Assembly: GCF_030818075.1 (NCBI RefSeq)
Contig: NZ_JAUSZZ010000001.1
Coordinates: forward strand, 1,302,001 to 1,366,000
Source: Microbacterium proteolyticum
Lineage (GTDB): Bacteria > Actinomycetota > Actinomycetes > Actinomycetales > Microbacteriaceae
DNA: 64,000 nt
Direction: 5' to 3'
Shown piece by piece: positions 36,152 to 45,769 of this stretch. The notes beneath the pieces are model-generated. The model was not told the origin of the DNA. It did not search any database and saw nothing but the letters and a program-made list of their open reading frames with translations. Made by a program: the position numbers and the translations under genes. How positions within the stretch are numbered: position 1 is the stretch's first letter; each line of letters begins with the position of its first letter.

Positions 36152-37960
36152 ATGGGTGACCTGTTCGACGGTTACGGCTCCACGTTGGCGCCGCGCAAGA
36201 CCGCATCCGGCGTCCCGGCGTACGACGAGATGTTCGGTGTCCCGGCCAGTGCCGGCGACACCGCGCCCTCGCGCGAGGCGTACCGGGAGCTCTATCAGAC
36301 GCTGGCGAAGATGACGCAAGAGGAGTTGCGCGGTCGCACCGAATCGCTGGCCAGCTCGTATCTCGCGCAGGGCGTGACGTTCGACTTCGCGGGCGAGGAG
36401 CGGCCCTTCCCGCTGGATGCCGTGCCCCGCGTCATCGCCTACGACGAGTGGTCACGCATCGAGGCCGGCGTGAAGCAGCGCGTGCGCGCGCTCGAGGCGT
36501 TCCTCGACGACGCCTACGGCAACCAGCACTGCGTACGCGACGGCATCCTGCCCGCCGGGCTCATCGCGTCGTCGCAGTACTTCTACCGCCAGGCCGCCGG
36601 CATCCGCAGCGCCAACGGCGTCCGCATCCAGGTGTCGGGCATCGACCTCATCCGTGACGAGCACGGCGAGATGCGCGTTCTCGAAGACAACGTGCGCGTG
36701 CCATCCGGCGTCTCGTACGTCATCTCGAACCGCCGTGTCATGGCGCAGACGCTGCCCGAGCTCTTCGTCTCGATGCGCGTGCGGCCCGTCGGCGACTATC
36801 CGAACAAGCTGCTCGCGGCGCTGCGTGCCTCGGCCCCGCCCGGAATCGACGACCCGAACATCGTCGTGCTCACCCCGGGTGTCTACAACTCGGCGTACTT
36901 CGAGCACACGCTGCTCGCGCGGTTGATGGGCGTCGAGCTGGTCGAGGGGCGCGATCTGCTGTGCATCGGCGGCAAGGTGTTCATGCGCACCACACGCGGC
37001 CCGCAGCGCGTCGACGTGATCTACCGCCGCGTCGACGACGACTTCCTCGACCCGCTGCAGTTCCGCGCCGACTCGATGCTGGGTGCGCCCGGGCTCATGC
37101 TCGCCGCGCGTCTGGGCAACGTCACGATCGCCAACGCGGTCGGCAACGGCGTGGCCGATGACAAGCTGCTCTACACGTACGTGCCCGACCTGATCCGGTA
37201 CTACCTCGCCGAGGAGCCGATCCTGAAGAACGTCGACACGTGGCGCCTGGAGGACCCGGGTGCTCTCGAAGAGGTTCTCGACCGTCTCCCGGAACTGGTG
37301 GTCAAGCCGGTCGACGGCTCCGGCGGCAAGGGACTCGTCGTGGGTCCCGACGCCTCGCCCGCCGAACTCGAGACGCTGCGCAAGCGCCTGCTCGCCGACC
37401 CGCGCGGGTGGATCGCACAGCCGGTCGTGATGCTCTCGACGATCCCCACGCTGGTGGAGGACGGGATGCGGCCCCGGCACGCCGACCTTCGACCGTTCGC
37501 GGTCAACGACGGCGACGACATCTGGGTGCTGCCCGGCGGGCTCACCCGTGTCGCCCTGCCCGAGGGGCAGCTCGTGGTCAACTCCAGCCAGGGCGGCGGC
37601 TCGAAGGACACCTGGATCGTCGGCGGCGCGGCCCCGGGTCACGTCGAGTACGGCCAGGGCAACGGCGTGTCCGGTCTCGTCGCCGACCAGGCGGCGGTCA
37701 CCGAGGCCATCCCGATCATCTACGACGGGCAGCCCGCTCCCGCCACGTCACCGCGCGATCACCGACCGGGGCGCGACCAGCAGGAGCAGCAGCAGCAGGC
37801 CGAGGTCGACGTGCAGCACGGTCCGCAGGCGGAGCAGCAGCAGCAAGGCCGGCAGTCGCAGTCGCAGCAGCAGCAACAGGGACGGCAGCGGCAGTCGCAG
37901 CGCATGACGGCGTCGTCGACGCCCCCGCGGGCGCAGAAGCAGGAGGGCGACGCATGCTGA
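36152..37960 (+). CDS. Circularly permuted type 2 ATP-grasp protein with Gln-rich tail
   Basis: This 602-residue protein belongs to the circularly permuted ATP-grasp family (YNSAYFEH, DLLCIGGKVF, VVKPVDGSGGKGLVVG, PVVMLST). Residues about 535-602 form an unusual Gln/Arg/Ser-rich tail with runs such as QQEQQQQ. It heads an operon with alpha-E and transglutaminase-like genes, an association described in comparative-genomic work on amidoligases and thought to make or modify peptides. The tail could be a transglutaminase substrate, which is inference. The ATG at 36152 lies six bases after TAGAGT, so the mRNA is probably leaderless. Confidence 0.9.
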   Translation: MGDLFDGYGSTLAPRKTASGVPAYDEMFGVPASAGDTAPSREAYRELYQTLAKMTQEELRGRTESLASSYLAQGVTFDFAGEERPFPLDAVPRVIAYDEWSRIEAGVKQRVRALEAFLDDAYGNQHCVRDGILPAGLIASSQYFYRQAAGIRSANGVRIQVSGIDLIRDEHGEMRVLEDNVRVPSGVSYVISNRRVMAQTLPELFVSMRVRPVGDYPNKLLAALRASAPPGIDDPNIVVLTPGVYNSAYFEHTLLARLMGVELVEGRDLLCIGGKVFMRTTRGPQRVDVIYRRVDDDFLDPLQFRADSMLGAPGLMLAARLGNVTIANAVGNGVADDKLLYTYVPDLIRYYLAEEPILKNVDTWRLEDPGALEEVLDRLPELVVKPVDGSGGKGLVVGPDASPAELETLRKRLLADPRGWIAQPVVMLSTIPTLVEDGMRPRHADLRPFAVNDGDDIWVLPGGLTRVALPEGQLVVNSSQGGGSKDTWIVGGAAPGHVEYGQGNGVSGLVADQAAVTEAIPIIYDGQPAPATSPRDHRPGRDQQEQQQQAEVDVQHGPQAEQQQQGRQSQSQQQQQGRQRQSQRMTASSTPPRAQKQEGDAC

Positions 37961-38886
37961 GCCGGATCGCCGAGAGCCTGTTCTGGATCGGACGCTACAT
38001 CGAGCGCAGCGACGGCACCGCGCGCATCCTCGACGTGCACCTCCAGCTGCTCCTCGAGGATCCCTGGATCGACGAGGACACCGCGTGCCGGTCGCTGCTG
38101 AGCGTCATGGGGTCGGCCTGGCCCGAGAACGTCGACACGGTGCGCCGCGACGACGTGCTCGCCCGCCTCGCCGTCGACCGCATGAACCCGTCGAGCATCG
38201 CGTACTCGCTCACGGCTGCACGTGAGAACGCCCGCCGTGCCCGCGAGATCGTCTCGACCGAGCTCTGGGAGATCTTGAACACCACCAATTCCCGGATGCC
38301 GCGGCGGTTGCAGACCGACAAGGTGCACGAGTTCTTCCAGTGGGTGCGCGAGCGCGCAGCCCTGGCGATCGGCATCGTCGACTCCTCGACGAACCGCGAC
38401 GAGGCCTGGCAGTTCTTCACCCTCGGGCGCAGCATCGAGCGCACCGACATGACCGCACGGCTCCTCGCCACGCGGTCGCTCACCGAGGTGTCGGGCCCGT
38501 CGTGGACGACGATCCTGCGCTCCTGCGGCGCGTACGAGGCGTACCTCCGCACGTATCGGGGGATGCCGAGCGCCCGCAACGCCGCCGAGTTTCTCTTGCT
38601 CGACCGGCTGTTCCCGCGCTCGATCATCTACTCGATCCAGCGCGCAGAGGACTGCATGAGTGCGATCGATCCCCGGGCAGACCGGGTCGGCCACTCGAAC
38701 ACGGTGCTGCGCGCCCTCGGGCAGATCCGCAACGACCTCGAGTACCGCCCGGTCAGCGATGTGCTCACCGATCTGCCCGAGCACATGCAGCGCGTGCAGA
38801 CCGTCACACGGGAGGCCTCGGAGGCGATCCGTTCGCGCTTCTTCCCGACCCAGGCCGAGCCCAGCTGGATCGGGGAGATCTCATGA
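37954..38886 (+). CDS. Alpha-E domain protein
   Basis: This 310-residue helical protein starts MLSRIAESLFWIGRYIERSD, the hallmark of alpha-E (DUF403) proteins. Family members travel with circularly permuted ATP-grasp and transglutaminase genes; the biochemical role is unsettled. It overlaps the ATP-grasp gene by 7 bp, with an AGGAGG site inside that gene, and its stop overlaps a 19-codon ORF. Confidence 0.93.
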   Translation: MLSRIAESLFWIGRYIERSDGTARILDVHLQLLLEDPWIDEDTACRSLLSVMGSAWPENVDTVRRDDVLARLAVDRMNPSSIAYSLTAARENARRAREIVSTELWEILNTTNSRMPRRLQTDKVHEFFQWVRERAALAIGIVDSSTNRDEAWQFFTLGRSIERTDMTARLLATRSLTEVSGPSWTTILRSCGAYEAYLRTYRGMPSARNAAEFLLLDRLFPRSIIYSIQRAEDCMSAIDPRADRVGHSNTVLRALGQIRNDLEYRPVSDVLTDLPEHMQRVQTVTREASEAIRSRFFPTQAEPSWIGEIS

Positions 38887-38942
38887 CGGATGCCACCACC
38901 ACGGCCGGCGTGCCGACGACGACGGCGGGAGGCCAGCGATGA
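38883..38942 (+). CDS. 19-codon ORF coupled between alpha-E and transglutaminase genes
   Basis: ATG at 38883 overlaps the alpha-E stop and TGA at 38940-38942 overlaps the transglutaminase start, both by 4 bp. The peptide is MTDATTTAGVPTTTAGGQR, Thr/Ala/Gly-rich with a single Gln near the end. It may be a real peptide, perhaps a substrate, or only a coupling device that carries ribosomes between genes. The dual overlap is the only evidence. Confidence 0.4.
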   Translation: MTDATTTAGVPTTTAGGQR

Positions 38943-39784
38943 AGCGCCTGCGCATCGAACACCAGACCGGTTTCATCTACCCGGGCGACGTCTCGGCGTC
39001 GTACAACGAAGCGCGTATGCTTCCGCACTCGACCGAGAACCAGTTCGTGCTGAGTTCGTCGCTCGACATCGAGCCGTCGACCTCCGTGAACCAGTACGTC
39101 GACTACTTCGGTACGCGGGTCGCGGCGTTCGACGTGCTGTCGCCGCACGCGGCGCTCATGATCACGGCGCGGTCGCTCGTCGAGGTGCGCCCGCGACCCA
39201 TCGAGCACGCCGACATCACGTGGGAGCAGCTGGCCGACGAGGCGTCACGCTCGATCGCGACCGTCGAGCAGCTCACGCAGACGCGCCGCACGATCCCGCA
39301 TCCCGAGGTCGCCGAGCTCGCTCGCACGATCGCCGCGCAGCACGACCGTCCCGGTCCCGCTGCGCACGCCATCGCCGAGGCGATCGGCGATGCGATCGAC
39401 TACATGCAGGGCGTCACGGGTGTGCATTCGACCGCGGTCGACGCGTGGGAGGCGCGCAAGGGCGTCTGCCAGGACATCGCGCACATTGCGATCGGGGCGC
39501 TGCGCGAGGTCGGCATCCCGGCCCGTTACGTGTCGGGCTACCTGCACCCCAAGCCCTCCGCCGAGGTCGGCGAAGCGGTGACGGGCGAGTCGCATGCCTG
39601 GGTGGAATGGTTCGCGGGTGACTGGCAGGGCTTCGACCCCACCAACAACATCGAGATCGGCGACCGACACGTGCTCGTGGGCCGCGGCCGCGACTACAAC
39701 GACGTGCCGCCGCTCCGCGGGGTCTACGCCGGACCGGGCCGCAGCAACCTCAAGGTGAAGGTGACGATCACCCGCGAGACGTAG
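38939..39784 (+). CDS. Transglutaminase-like cysteine peptidase/transferase
   Basis: This 281-residue protein has an N-terminal bacterial transglutaminase-associated domain and a core with Cys177 (KGVCQDIAH), His219 (ESHAWVEW) and Asp233 (FDPTNN). It has no signal peptide, so it acts in the cytoplasm. Such proteins may act as proteases or amide-transfer enzymes. Together with alpha-E and circularly permuted ATP-grasp it forms a classic triad, all translated from one coupled mRNA. Confidence 0.92.
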   Translation: MKRLRIEHQTGFIYPGDVSASYNEARMLPHSTENQFVLSSSLDIEPSTSVNQYVDYFGTRVAAFDVLSPHAALMITARSLVEVRPRPIEHADITWEQLADEASRSIATVEQLTQTRRTIPHPEVAELARTIAAQHDRPGPAAHAIAEAIGDAIDYMQGVTGVHSTAVDAWEARKGVCQDIAHIAIGALREVGIPARYVSGYLHPKPSAEVGEAVTGESHAWVEWFAGDWQGFDPTNNIEIGDRHVLVGRGRDYNDVPPLRGVYAGPGRSNLKVKVTITRET

Positions 39785-39808
39785 CGCGGCGCGGAGCGGG
39801 GTCCTACT

Positions 39809-39825
39809 ATGTGGTCAGACCACAT
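39809..39825. promoter_or_regulatory. GntR/FadR-type operator before lldD
   Basis: ATGTGGTCAGACCACAT is a perfect palindrome with 8-bp arms and one central base. It overlaps a TACTAT -10 (39805-39810) just upstream of lldD. The TGGTC/GACCA half-sites fit FadR-subfamily GntR repressors such as LldR. No GntR gene is in the window. Confidence 0.75.
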
Positions 39826-39841
39826 GGAAGAGAGACCTCTC

Positions 39842-41122
39842 ATGGTGCAGCGACAGCTCCCTAAAGTCGGCGAGTTCCTCGAGCTCATGCAGTTCAAGAA
39901 GCCCGAGCTCGACGCGCGGAAGCGGCGCCTCGATGCGGCGTTGACCATCGCCGATCTGCGCGCGATCGCGAAGCGCCGCACACCCAAGGCCGCTTTCGAC
40001 TACACCGACGGGGCGGCCGAATGGGAGAGCTGTCGCTCGCTCGTGCGCGGCGGGCGTTCGAGGACGTGGAGTTCCACCCCGACATCCTGCGACCGGCGGC
40101 GGTCGTCGACACCTCGTGCGAGATCCTCGGCGGCCCGTCGGCGCTGCCGTTCGGCATCGCGCCGACCGGCTTCACGCGTCTGATGCAGACGGAGGGCGAG
40201 ACCGCGGGCGCTTCGGCGGCGGCGGCCGCCGGCATCCCGTTCACCCTGTCGACACTGGGCACGACCTCGATCGAAGACGTCAAGGCCGCCACCCTTCGAG
40301 AGCCTCAGGGACCGATCCCGGGACGCAACTGGTTCCAGCTGTACGTCATGAGGGACCGCTCGATTTCCTACGGTCTCGTCGAACGCGCGGCCGCCGCGGG
40401 GTTCGACACCCTGCAGTTCACCGTCGACACCCCGATCGCGGGCGCCCGGCTGCGCGACAAGCGCAACGGCTTCTCGATCCCGCCGCAGCTCACCCTCGGC
40501 ACGATCGTCAACGCCATCCCGCGCCCCCTGGTGGTGGTACGACTTCCTCACCACCCCCAAGCTGGAGTTCGCCTCTCTCAGCACCACCGGCGGCACCGTC
40601 GGCGAGCTGCTGAACGCGGCGATGGACCCGACGATCAGCGACGACGACCTCGACGTCATCCGCGGCATGTGGCCGGGCAAGCTCGTGGTGAAGGGCGTGC
40701 AGAACGTTCAGGATGCCGCGCGCCTCATCGACCGGGGCGTCGACGGCATCGTGCTGTCCAATCACGGCGGGCGCCAGCTCGACCGTGCTCCGGTCCCCTT
40801 CCATCTGCTGCCGAAGGTCGTGCGCGAAGTCGGGAAGGACGCCACGGTCATGGTCGACACCGGCATCATGAACGGCGCCGACATCGTGGCATCCATCGCT
40901 CTCGGCGCGAAATTCACCCTCATCGGCCGGGCCTACCTGTACGGCCTCATGGCCGGCGGACGTCAGGGTGTGGATCGCACCATCGCGATCCTCCGCGGCG
41001 AGATCGAACGCACCATGACCCTGCTCGGCGTGTCGTCGCTGGCCGAGCTCGAGCCGCGGCACGTCACCCAGCTCACCCGGCTGGTGCCGGTGGGTGATCA
41101 GCAGATCGCGTCGCGGGTCTGA
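39842..41122 (+). pseudogene. lldD: FMN-dependent L-lactate dehydrogenase/2-hydroxyacid oxidase, two frameshifts
   Basis: Three consecutive segments in changing frames add up to one complete protein of about 426 residues. The N-terminus ends [10 protein letters not shown], the middle runs from [12 protein letters not shown] to NAIPRP, and the end runs from [10 protein letters not shown] through the catalytic His motif SNHGGRQLD to the stop. The first shift needs one extra base near GGG 40023-40025. The second needs one C removed from CCCCC 40524-40528. All active-site regions remain, so the gene is probably intact in the organism. It oxidises L-lactate to pyruvate at the membrane. The ATG at 39842 follows GAAGAGAG. 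Confidence 0.85.
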
Positions 41123-41142
41123 CCCTCGCGGGCGACGCCGGC

Positions 41143-42516
41143 TCAGGCGCCGTGTCGCGGGCGATGCACCGGGCGGGGCGTGCGCTCCCCGGGCGGGAGC
41201 GGGATCGGGGTCGTCCCGGCGATCTCGTCGCTGAAGTCCTCGGGCTCCGGGTCCACCGTCGTGATCGGCCGCGTGTCGTCGACGGTCAGGCGGAAGCGCC
41301 TCGTCTCGTGGCGGTGCACGCGACCGGAGGCCAGCGTCCACGCGACGCCGATGCCGCAGGCGACCAGCGCTGCGACCGCGGCCACACCGATCGCCATCCG
41401 CGGGCCGAACGCCGCCGCCACGGCGCCGACGATCGGGGCGCCCACGGGCGTGCCGCCGAGCAGGATCGCCATGTACAGCGCGATCACGCGACCGCGCAGG
41501 GCCGGATCGGTCGTGGTCTGCACGTACCCGTTGGCGGTGGTGAGGGTCGTCACGACGCAGAATCCGGTGAGCACCAGCGTCGCCGCATAGGTCTCGTAGC
41601 CGGGCGCGAGCACCGACAGAACGGATGCCACGGCGAAGCCGCCGGTGCCCACCACCACCACGCGCATCCGCGCGCGTTCGCGCCGTGCGGCCAGAAGCGC
41701 TCCCGTGAGCGAACCGATGGCGACGAAGGAGCTGAGCAGACCGAAGCCGTCGGCGCCACGGCCGAACTCGAGGGCCATCGTGGACGCGAAGATCGGGAAG
41801 TTCATGCCGAAGGCGCCGAGGAGGAACACCATGACGAAGATGACGACGAGGTCGGGGCGGCCGGCGACGTACCGGAAGCCGTCGGCGAGCCGCGCCGGGC
41901 CGCCGCGGCGCACACGGGCGACGAGCTCGTGCGGGCGCATGACCAGCAGCGCGCCGAGCATGGCGAGGAAGGTCACGGCGTTGACGAGGAAGACCCAGCC
42001 GGTGCCGACGAGCACGATCATCACGCCGGCGACGGCGGGCCCGATCAGCCGCGCGGTGTTGAAGGATGCGGCGTTCAGGGCCACCGCATTCGACGCGTTC
42101 TCCTGCGACACGAGGTCGGAGACGAACGCCTGGCGAGCGGGGTTGTCGAACGCCGTCGCCACCCCGAGGGCGAGCGCGAAGCCGTACATGAGGGGGAGCG
42201 TCATCGCGCCGGTCAGGAGCAGGATGCCGAGGCCCAATGCCAGCACGAGCAGGGCGCCCTGCGTGCACATGATGAGCCTGCGGCGGTCGAAGCGGTCGGC
42301 GACCCAGCCCGTGACTCCGACGAGGAGGAGCGGGGGAGCGAACTGCAGGGCCATCGTCACGCCCATGGCGGCGGCGTCGTTGTCGGTCAGCTGCGTCAGC
42401 ACCACCCAGTTCTGGGCGGTGGCCTGCATCCAGGCGCCGATGTTGGAGACGAGGGCTCCGATGAACCAGACGCGGTAGTTGAAGATCGACAGCGACCGGA
42501 ACATCGTCGAGCTCAC
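41143..42516 (-). CDS. MFS transporter (EntS-like drug/siderophore exporter family)
   Basis: This 457-residue protein has about twelve membrane helices and the signature WVADRFDRRRL between helices 2 and 3. Its layout resembles MFS_3/EntS-type exporters. A hydrophilic tail of about 60 residues follows. It is co-translated with an upstream MarR regulator (4-bp overlap), typical of efflux under MarR control. The substrate is unknown. Confidence 0.88.
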   Translation of the reverse strand: MSSTMFRSLSIFNYRVWFIGALVSNIGAWMQATAQNWVVLTQLTDNDAAAMGVTMALQFAPPLLLVGVTGWVADRFDRRRLIMCTQGALLVLALGLGILLLTGAMTLPLMYGFALALGVATAFDNPARQAFVSDLVSQENASNAVALNAASFNTARLIGPAVAGVMIVLVGTGWVFLVNAVTFLAMLGALLVMRPHELVARVRRGGPARLADGFRYVAGRPDLVVIFVMVFLLGAFGMNFPIFASTMALEFGRGADGFGLLSSFVAIGSLTGALLAARRERARMRVVVVGTGGFAVASVLSVLAPGYETYAATLVLTGFCVVTTLTTANGYVQTTTDPALRGRVIALYMAILLGGTPVGAPIVGAVAAAFGPRMAIGVAAVAALVACGIGVAWTLASGRVHRHETRRFRLTVDDTRPITTVDPEPEDFSDEIAGTTPIPLPPGERTPRPVHRPRHGA

Positions 42517-42974
42517 CTGTCGGCCACCTTCCTCATGATCAGGGCCGCGCGGGCCAGCGTGTCCCGTTCGTCGGGGGTGAGTTCGGCCAGCGCCTCCTCG
42601 ACGAAGGCGTCACGGCGTCGGACGGTCTCGTCGACGATCGTGCGGCCATGGGCGGTCAGATCGATGGTCACCCGTCGTCGGTCCGCGGCATCCGGGATCC
42701 GCGTGAGATACCCGGCGTCCTCGAGGAGCGTCACCGTGCGGTTCATCGACGGTGCGGTGACGCGCTCACGCTCGGCCAGTTGGCCGAGCGTGTGCGCGCC
42801 GTGCACCGTGAGGGCGGCGAGGACGGCGAACTGCCCGTCGCTCATGGAGTCCACGGCTCGCTGAGCCCGGAGGCGACGAGCCAGTCGGAACGTCGCCATA
42901 CGCAACTCGGAGGCTGCGGCGCTGAAATCGTGACTGTTGTCGGTGAGGGGGGATTCGTCGACGCGGTCGTTCAT
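42513..42974 (-). CDS. MarR-family transcriptional regulator
   Basis: This 153-residue winged-helix protein has TLGQLAERERVTAPSMNRTV as recognition helix and a DAADRRRVTIDLT wing. It probably represses itself and the downstream MFS exporter gene until an aromatic or lipophilic ligand binds. The ATG at 42974 follows CAGGAAC. Confidence 0.9.
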   Translation of the reverse strand: MNDRVDESPLTDNSHDFSAAASELRMATFRLARRLRAQRAVDSMSDGQFAVLAALTVHGAHTLGQLAERERVTAPSMNRTVTLLEDAGYLTRIPDAADRRRVTIDLTAHGRTIVDETVRRRDAFVEEALAELTPDERDTLARAALIMRKVADR

Positions 42975-42985
42975 GTTCCTGATTG

Positions 42986-43011
42986 TTAGCCTAGCTCATT
43001 AGTCGTGCTAA
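42986..43011. promoter_or_regulatory. Possible MarR operator/promoter patch
   Basis: A rare AT-rich patch between MarR and a divergent hydrolase contains TTAGC (42986-42990) and its inverse GCTAA (43007-43011). The minus strand has TAGGCT, a plausible -10 for marR. Confidence 0.45.
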
Positions 43012-43112
43012 AAGAATGGATGCCGCGCTTCGCGGCCGGCATCTGCGGTGGGCGGCCGGAGCGGTGGCGGCGGGCGCTGATCGCCCCGCGCCGTCCCGCG
43101 CGGAGGCGGTCG

Positions 43113-43118
43113 TACACT
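43113..43118 (+). promoter_or_regulatory. -10 element of leaderless hydrolase gene
   Basis: TACACT, six bases, then ATG at 43125. Confidence 0.5.
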
Positions 43119-43124
43119 CGCCCC

Positions 43125-43973
43125 ATGCCCGAGTTCGTCGATGCCTACGGCATTTCCATCATCTACGACGTGCACGAGGCCGCCGAACCCCGCGCCGTGG
43201 TGCAGCTGCTGCACGGTGTGGGAGAGCACGCGGGCCGCTACTCCGCACTAATCGAGGCCCTCGTCGCGAACGGGTACACCGTCTACGCCGACGACCATCG
43301 CGGCCACGGCCGCACGGGACTGCGTCAATGGGGCGGTGACCGTCGCAAGCTCGGCCGCCTCGGGCCCGGGGGCGGTGCGGCTGCCCGCGACGCCGTCTGG
43401 ACGCTGTCGCAGCGCATCCGCGAGGAGCACCCCCACCTTCCGCTGGTGCTGATCGGGCAGTCGTGGGGGTCGTTCCTGGCGCAGATGCTGCTGGACCGGC
43501 ATCCTGAAGCCTTCGACGCCGTCATCCTCACCGGGTCGGCCCTGCGATGGCCGGGGTCGCTGAACGCGGGTGATTTCAACGGCCCGTGGAAGCATCTGCG
43601 GGGCTCGGGCATGGAGTGGCTGTCGAGCGACGAGGAGGTCGGCCGCGCGTTCGTGGCCGACCCGCTGACGACGTCGACGCCGCTGCCGCGGCTGTTCGGG
43701 CCGATCGAGAGCCTGAAGCTCGCCGGCCGTCCGCGTCGCGATCTCGGCCGCGATGTGCCCGTGCTGCTGCTCGTCGGTCGCGAAGACACCGTCGGCGGCC
43801 CGCGCAGCGTGCACCGCCTGGCCGACGCGTATCGCGGGCGTGCCGGACTCACCGACGTCACCGTTCGCGTCTACGAGGGGGCGCGGCACGAGGTCTTCAA
43901 CGAGGTGCAGCAGGGGGAGGTCCGCGACGACGTGTTGCGGTGGCTCGACGCGCATCTGCCGGCCCGCGGCTGA
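43125..43973 (+). CDS. Alpha/beta hydrolase, monoacylglycerol lipase-like
   Basis: This 282-residue serine hydrolase has the LLHGVGEHAGRY opening, nucleophile Ser in GQSWGS (about residue 122), Asp in GREDTVGG and His in GARHEVFNE. The HG-x-GEH pattern is typical of monoacylglycerol lipase/lysophospholipase-type enzymes. No signal peptide is seen. The ATG lies six bases after TACACT. Confidence 0.87.
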   Translation: MPEFVDAYGISIIYDVHEAAEPRAVVQLLHGVGEHAGRYSALIEALVANGYTVYADDHRGHGRTGLRQWGGDRRKLGRLGPGGGAAARDAVWTLSQRIREEHPHLPLVLIGQSWGSFLAQMLLDRHPEAFDAVILTGSALRWPGSLNAGDFNGPWKHLRGSGMEWLSSDEEVGRAFVADPLTTSTPLPRLFGPIESLKLAGRPRRDLGRDVPVLLLVGREDTVGGPRSVHRLADAYRGRAGLTDVTVRVYEGARHEVFNEVQQGEVRDDVLRWLDAHLPARG

Positions 43974-44044
43974 TCCCGGGGCGGGCGAAAGAGCATTCGC
44001 CTCGACGCTTCATTCCGCGACGCCCGGTAGGCGAAGATGAGCGC

Positions 44045-45579
44045 ATGACCCAGACGTCCGCGCCCGCCACGCCGGGTGATCCGGCCGACGCCCCGACGGC
44101 CGGAGGCTCCTCTCGGCCCGGCGCCGCGGCCGGTCGCGCGTCGGCCGCCCTCGCCCGCGTCTGGGACCGCCGGGACCACTGGGCGGTCCCCGTCGCGGTC
44201 TTCGCGGTGGTGCTCATCGGCTACGTCGCCTTCGCCGCACAGCAGTGGACGCATTTCACCGCGCGCTCGTGGGATCTCGGCATCTTCACGCAGCTGCTCG
44301 CGCATTACGCGGCGCTCCAGCCGCCCATCGTCGACATCAAGGGCGACGGCTACAACCTGCTCGGCGACCACTTCCACCCGCTGCTCGCGATCCTCGCGCC
44401 CCTCTACGCCATCTTCCCCTCGGCACTCACGTTGCTGGTCATCCAGGCCGCGTGCTTCGCGTTCGCTTCCGCGGTGTTCGCGAGCGCCGCGCGGGCCCGA
44501 CTGGGAGACGCGGCCGGGGTGGCGCTGGGTCTCGCCTTCGGCTTCGCCTGGGGCCTGCAGTACGCCGCCGACGCGCAATTCCACGAGATCGCGCTCGCCG
44601 TTCCCCTGCTCACCCTGAGCCTCGTCTCCTTGCTCGATCGCCGGTGGCGGGCGGCCTGCCTCTGGGGTGCGCCACTGGTCTTCGTCAAGGAAGACCTCGG
44701 TCTGACCGTGGTCATGCTCGGGCTGGTCATCGTGCTGCTCGCCTGGCGGGAGCGCGGCATCCGCTCGCCCCGGCGCAGCGCTACGGCGGAACCCCCACGA
44801 CCCCTGTCGGGGGGAGCCTGGGCGCGGGCCTCGCGGTGTGGGGTGCGGTGTGGTTCGTCGTGGCCACGATGATCGTGTTGCCGGCCCTGAACCCCGGCGG
44901 CGAGTGGGCCTACGCCGACAAGGCGGACCCGATCTCCGTCCTCACCGACACCGCGAGTCTGTTCGACCCGGCCAAGGGCGAGACGATCGCGCTCATCCTC
45001 GCCACCTCCGCGGCCCTCGTCCTGCGCTCGCCGGTGGCGCTGCTGCTGTTGCCGACCCTCGCGTGGCGGTTCTTGTCCACCAACTCCGGCTACTGGGCGC
45101 CCACCTGGCATTACAGCGCGGTGCTGATCCCGATCGTGTTCGTCGCGCTCCTGGATGCCATCGACCGCGGGCGCTCCTCGCGCTGGGCGTGGATGCGGAC
45201 GTACGTGCGGCAGGCCCCGGCGATCGCGGTGACGGCGGCGATCGTGCTGCTGCCCGGGCTGCCGCTGTTCTCGCTGGTGAAGGCCGAGAGCTGGGAGCCG
45301 TCGCCGCGAGCGGCGAGCGCCCAGGCGGCGATCGACGCCGTCCCGGAGGGGGCGAGCGTCGTGAGCGACATCGGGTTGATGAACTACCTCGTCAGCGACC
45401 ACGACGTGTACTGGATCGGCAACGCCAATCCCGAGCCGGACTGCCTCGTCATCGACACCATCGCCGGGGGCACGCCCGGCGAGTGGGGCAGCGTCACCGA
45501 GGTCGGCCAGCGCCTGTTCCCCGGCGCCGGCTACGTCGCCGTGTTCGACAGCGACGGTTACCAGGTCGCCTGCCGCTGA
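44045..45579 (+). pseudogene. DUF2079 multi-pass membrane protein, frameshifted
   Basis: The N-terminal 250 residues or so (RSWDLGIFTQLLAHYAALQP, GDHFHPLLAILAPLYA) and the C-terminal 250 (VWFVVATMIVLPALNPGG, STNSGYWAPTWHYSAVLIP) are in different frames, yet together make one DUF2079 protein with about ten helices. The break falls near 44770-44815; restoring one G to the six-G run 44809-44814 gives a continuous frame. DUF2079 resembles membrane glycosyltransferases of the GT-C kind, but its function is not established. Confidence 0.8.
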
Positions 45580-45757
45580 GCCGCGCGGCGCCGCGCTCCC
45601 CGTCGACTCGTGCGGCCACGGATCGCTCACGCCGCCGGGGAGTGCACCGACACCCCGGGCGGGTCGGCGGGGCCCACGGACGCCGTGGGTGCGAAGATCG
45701 GCGGGCCGCCGCCCGACCGCCCCGCTCCGGCGGGGAGTGCCGCGGGGCGCGTCGCCG

Positions 45758-45763
45758 TAGGCT
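45758..45763 (+). promoter_or_regulatory. -10 element of leaderless lplA gene
   Basis: TAGGCT, six bases, then ATG at 45770. Confidence 0.55.
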
Positions 45764-45769
45764 GGGACA

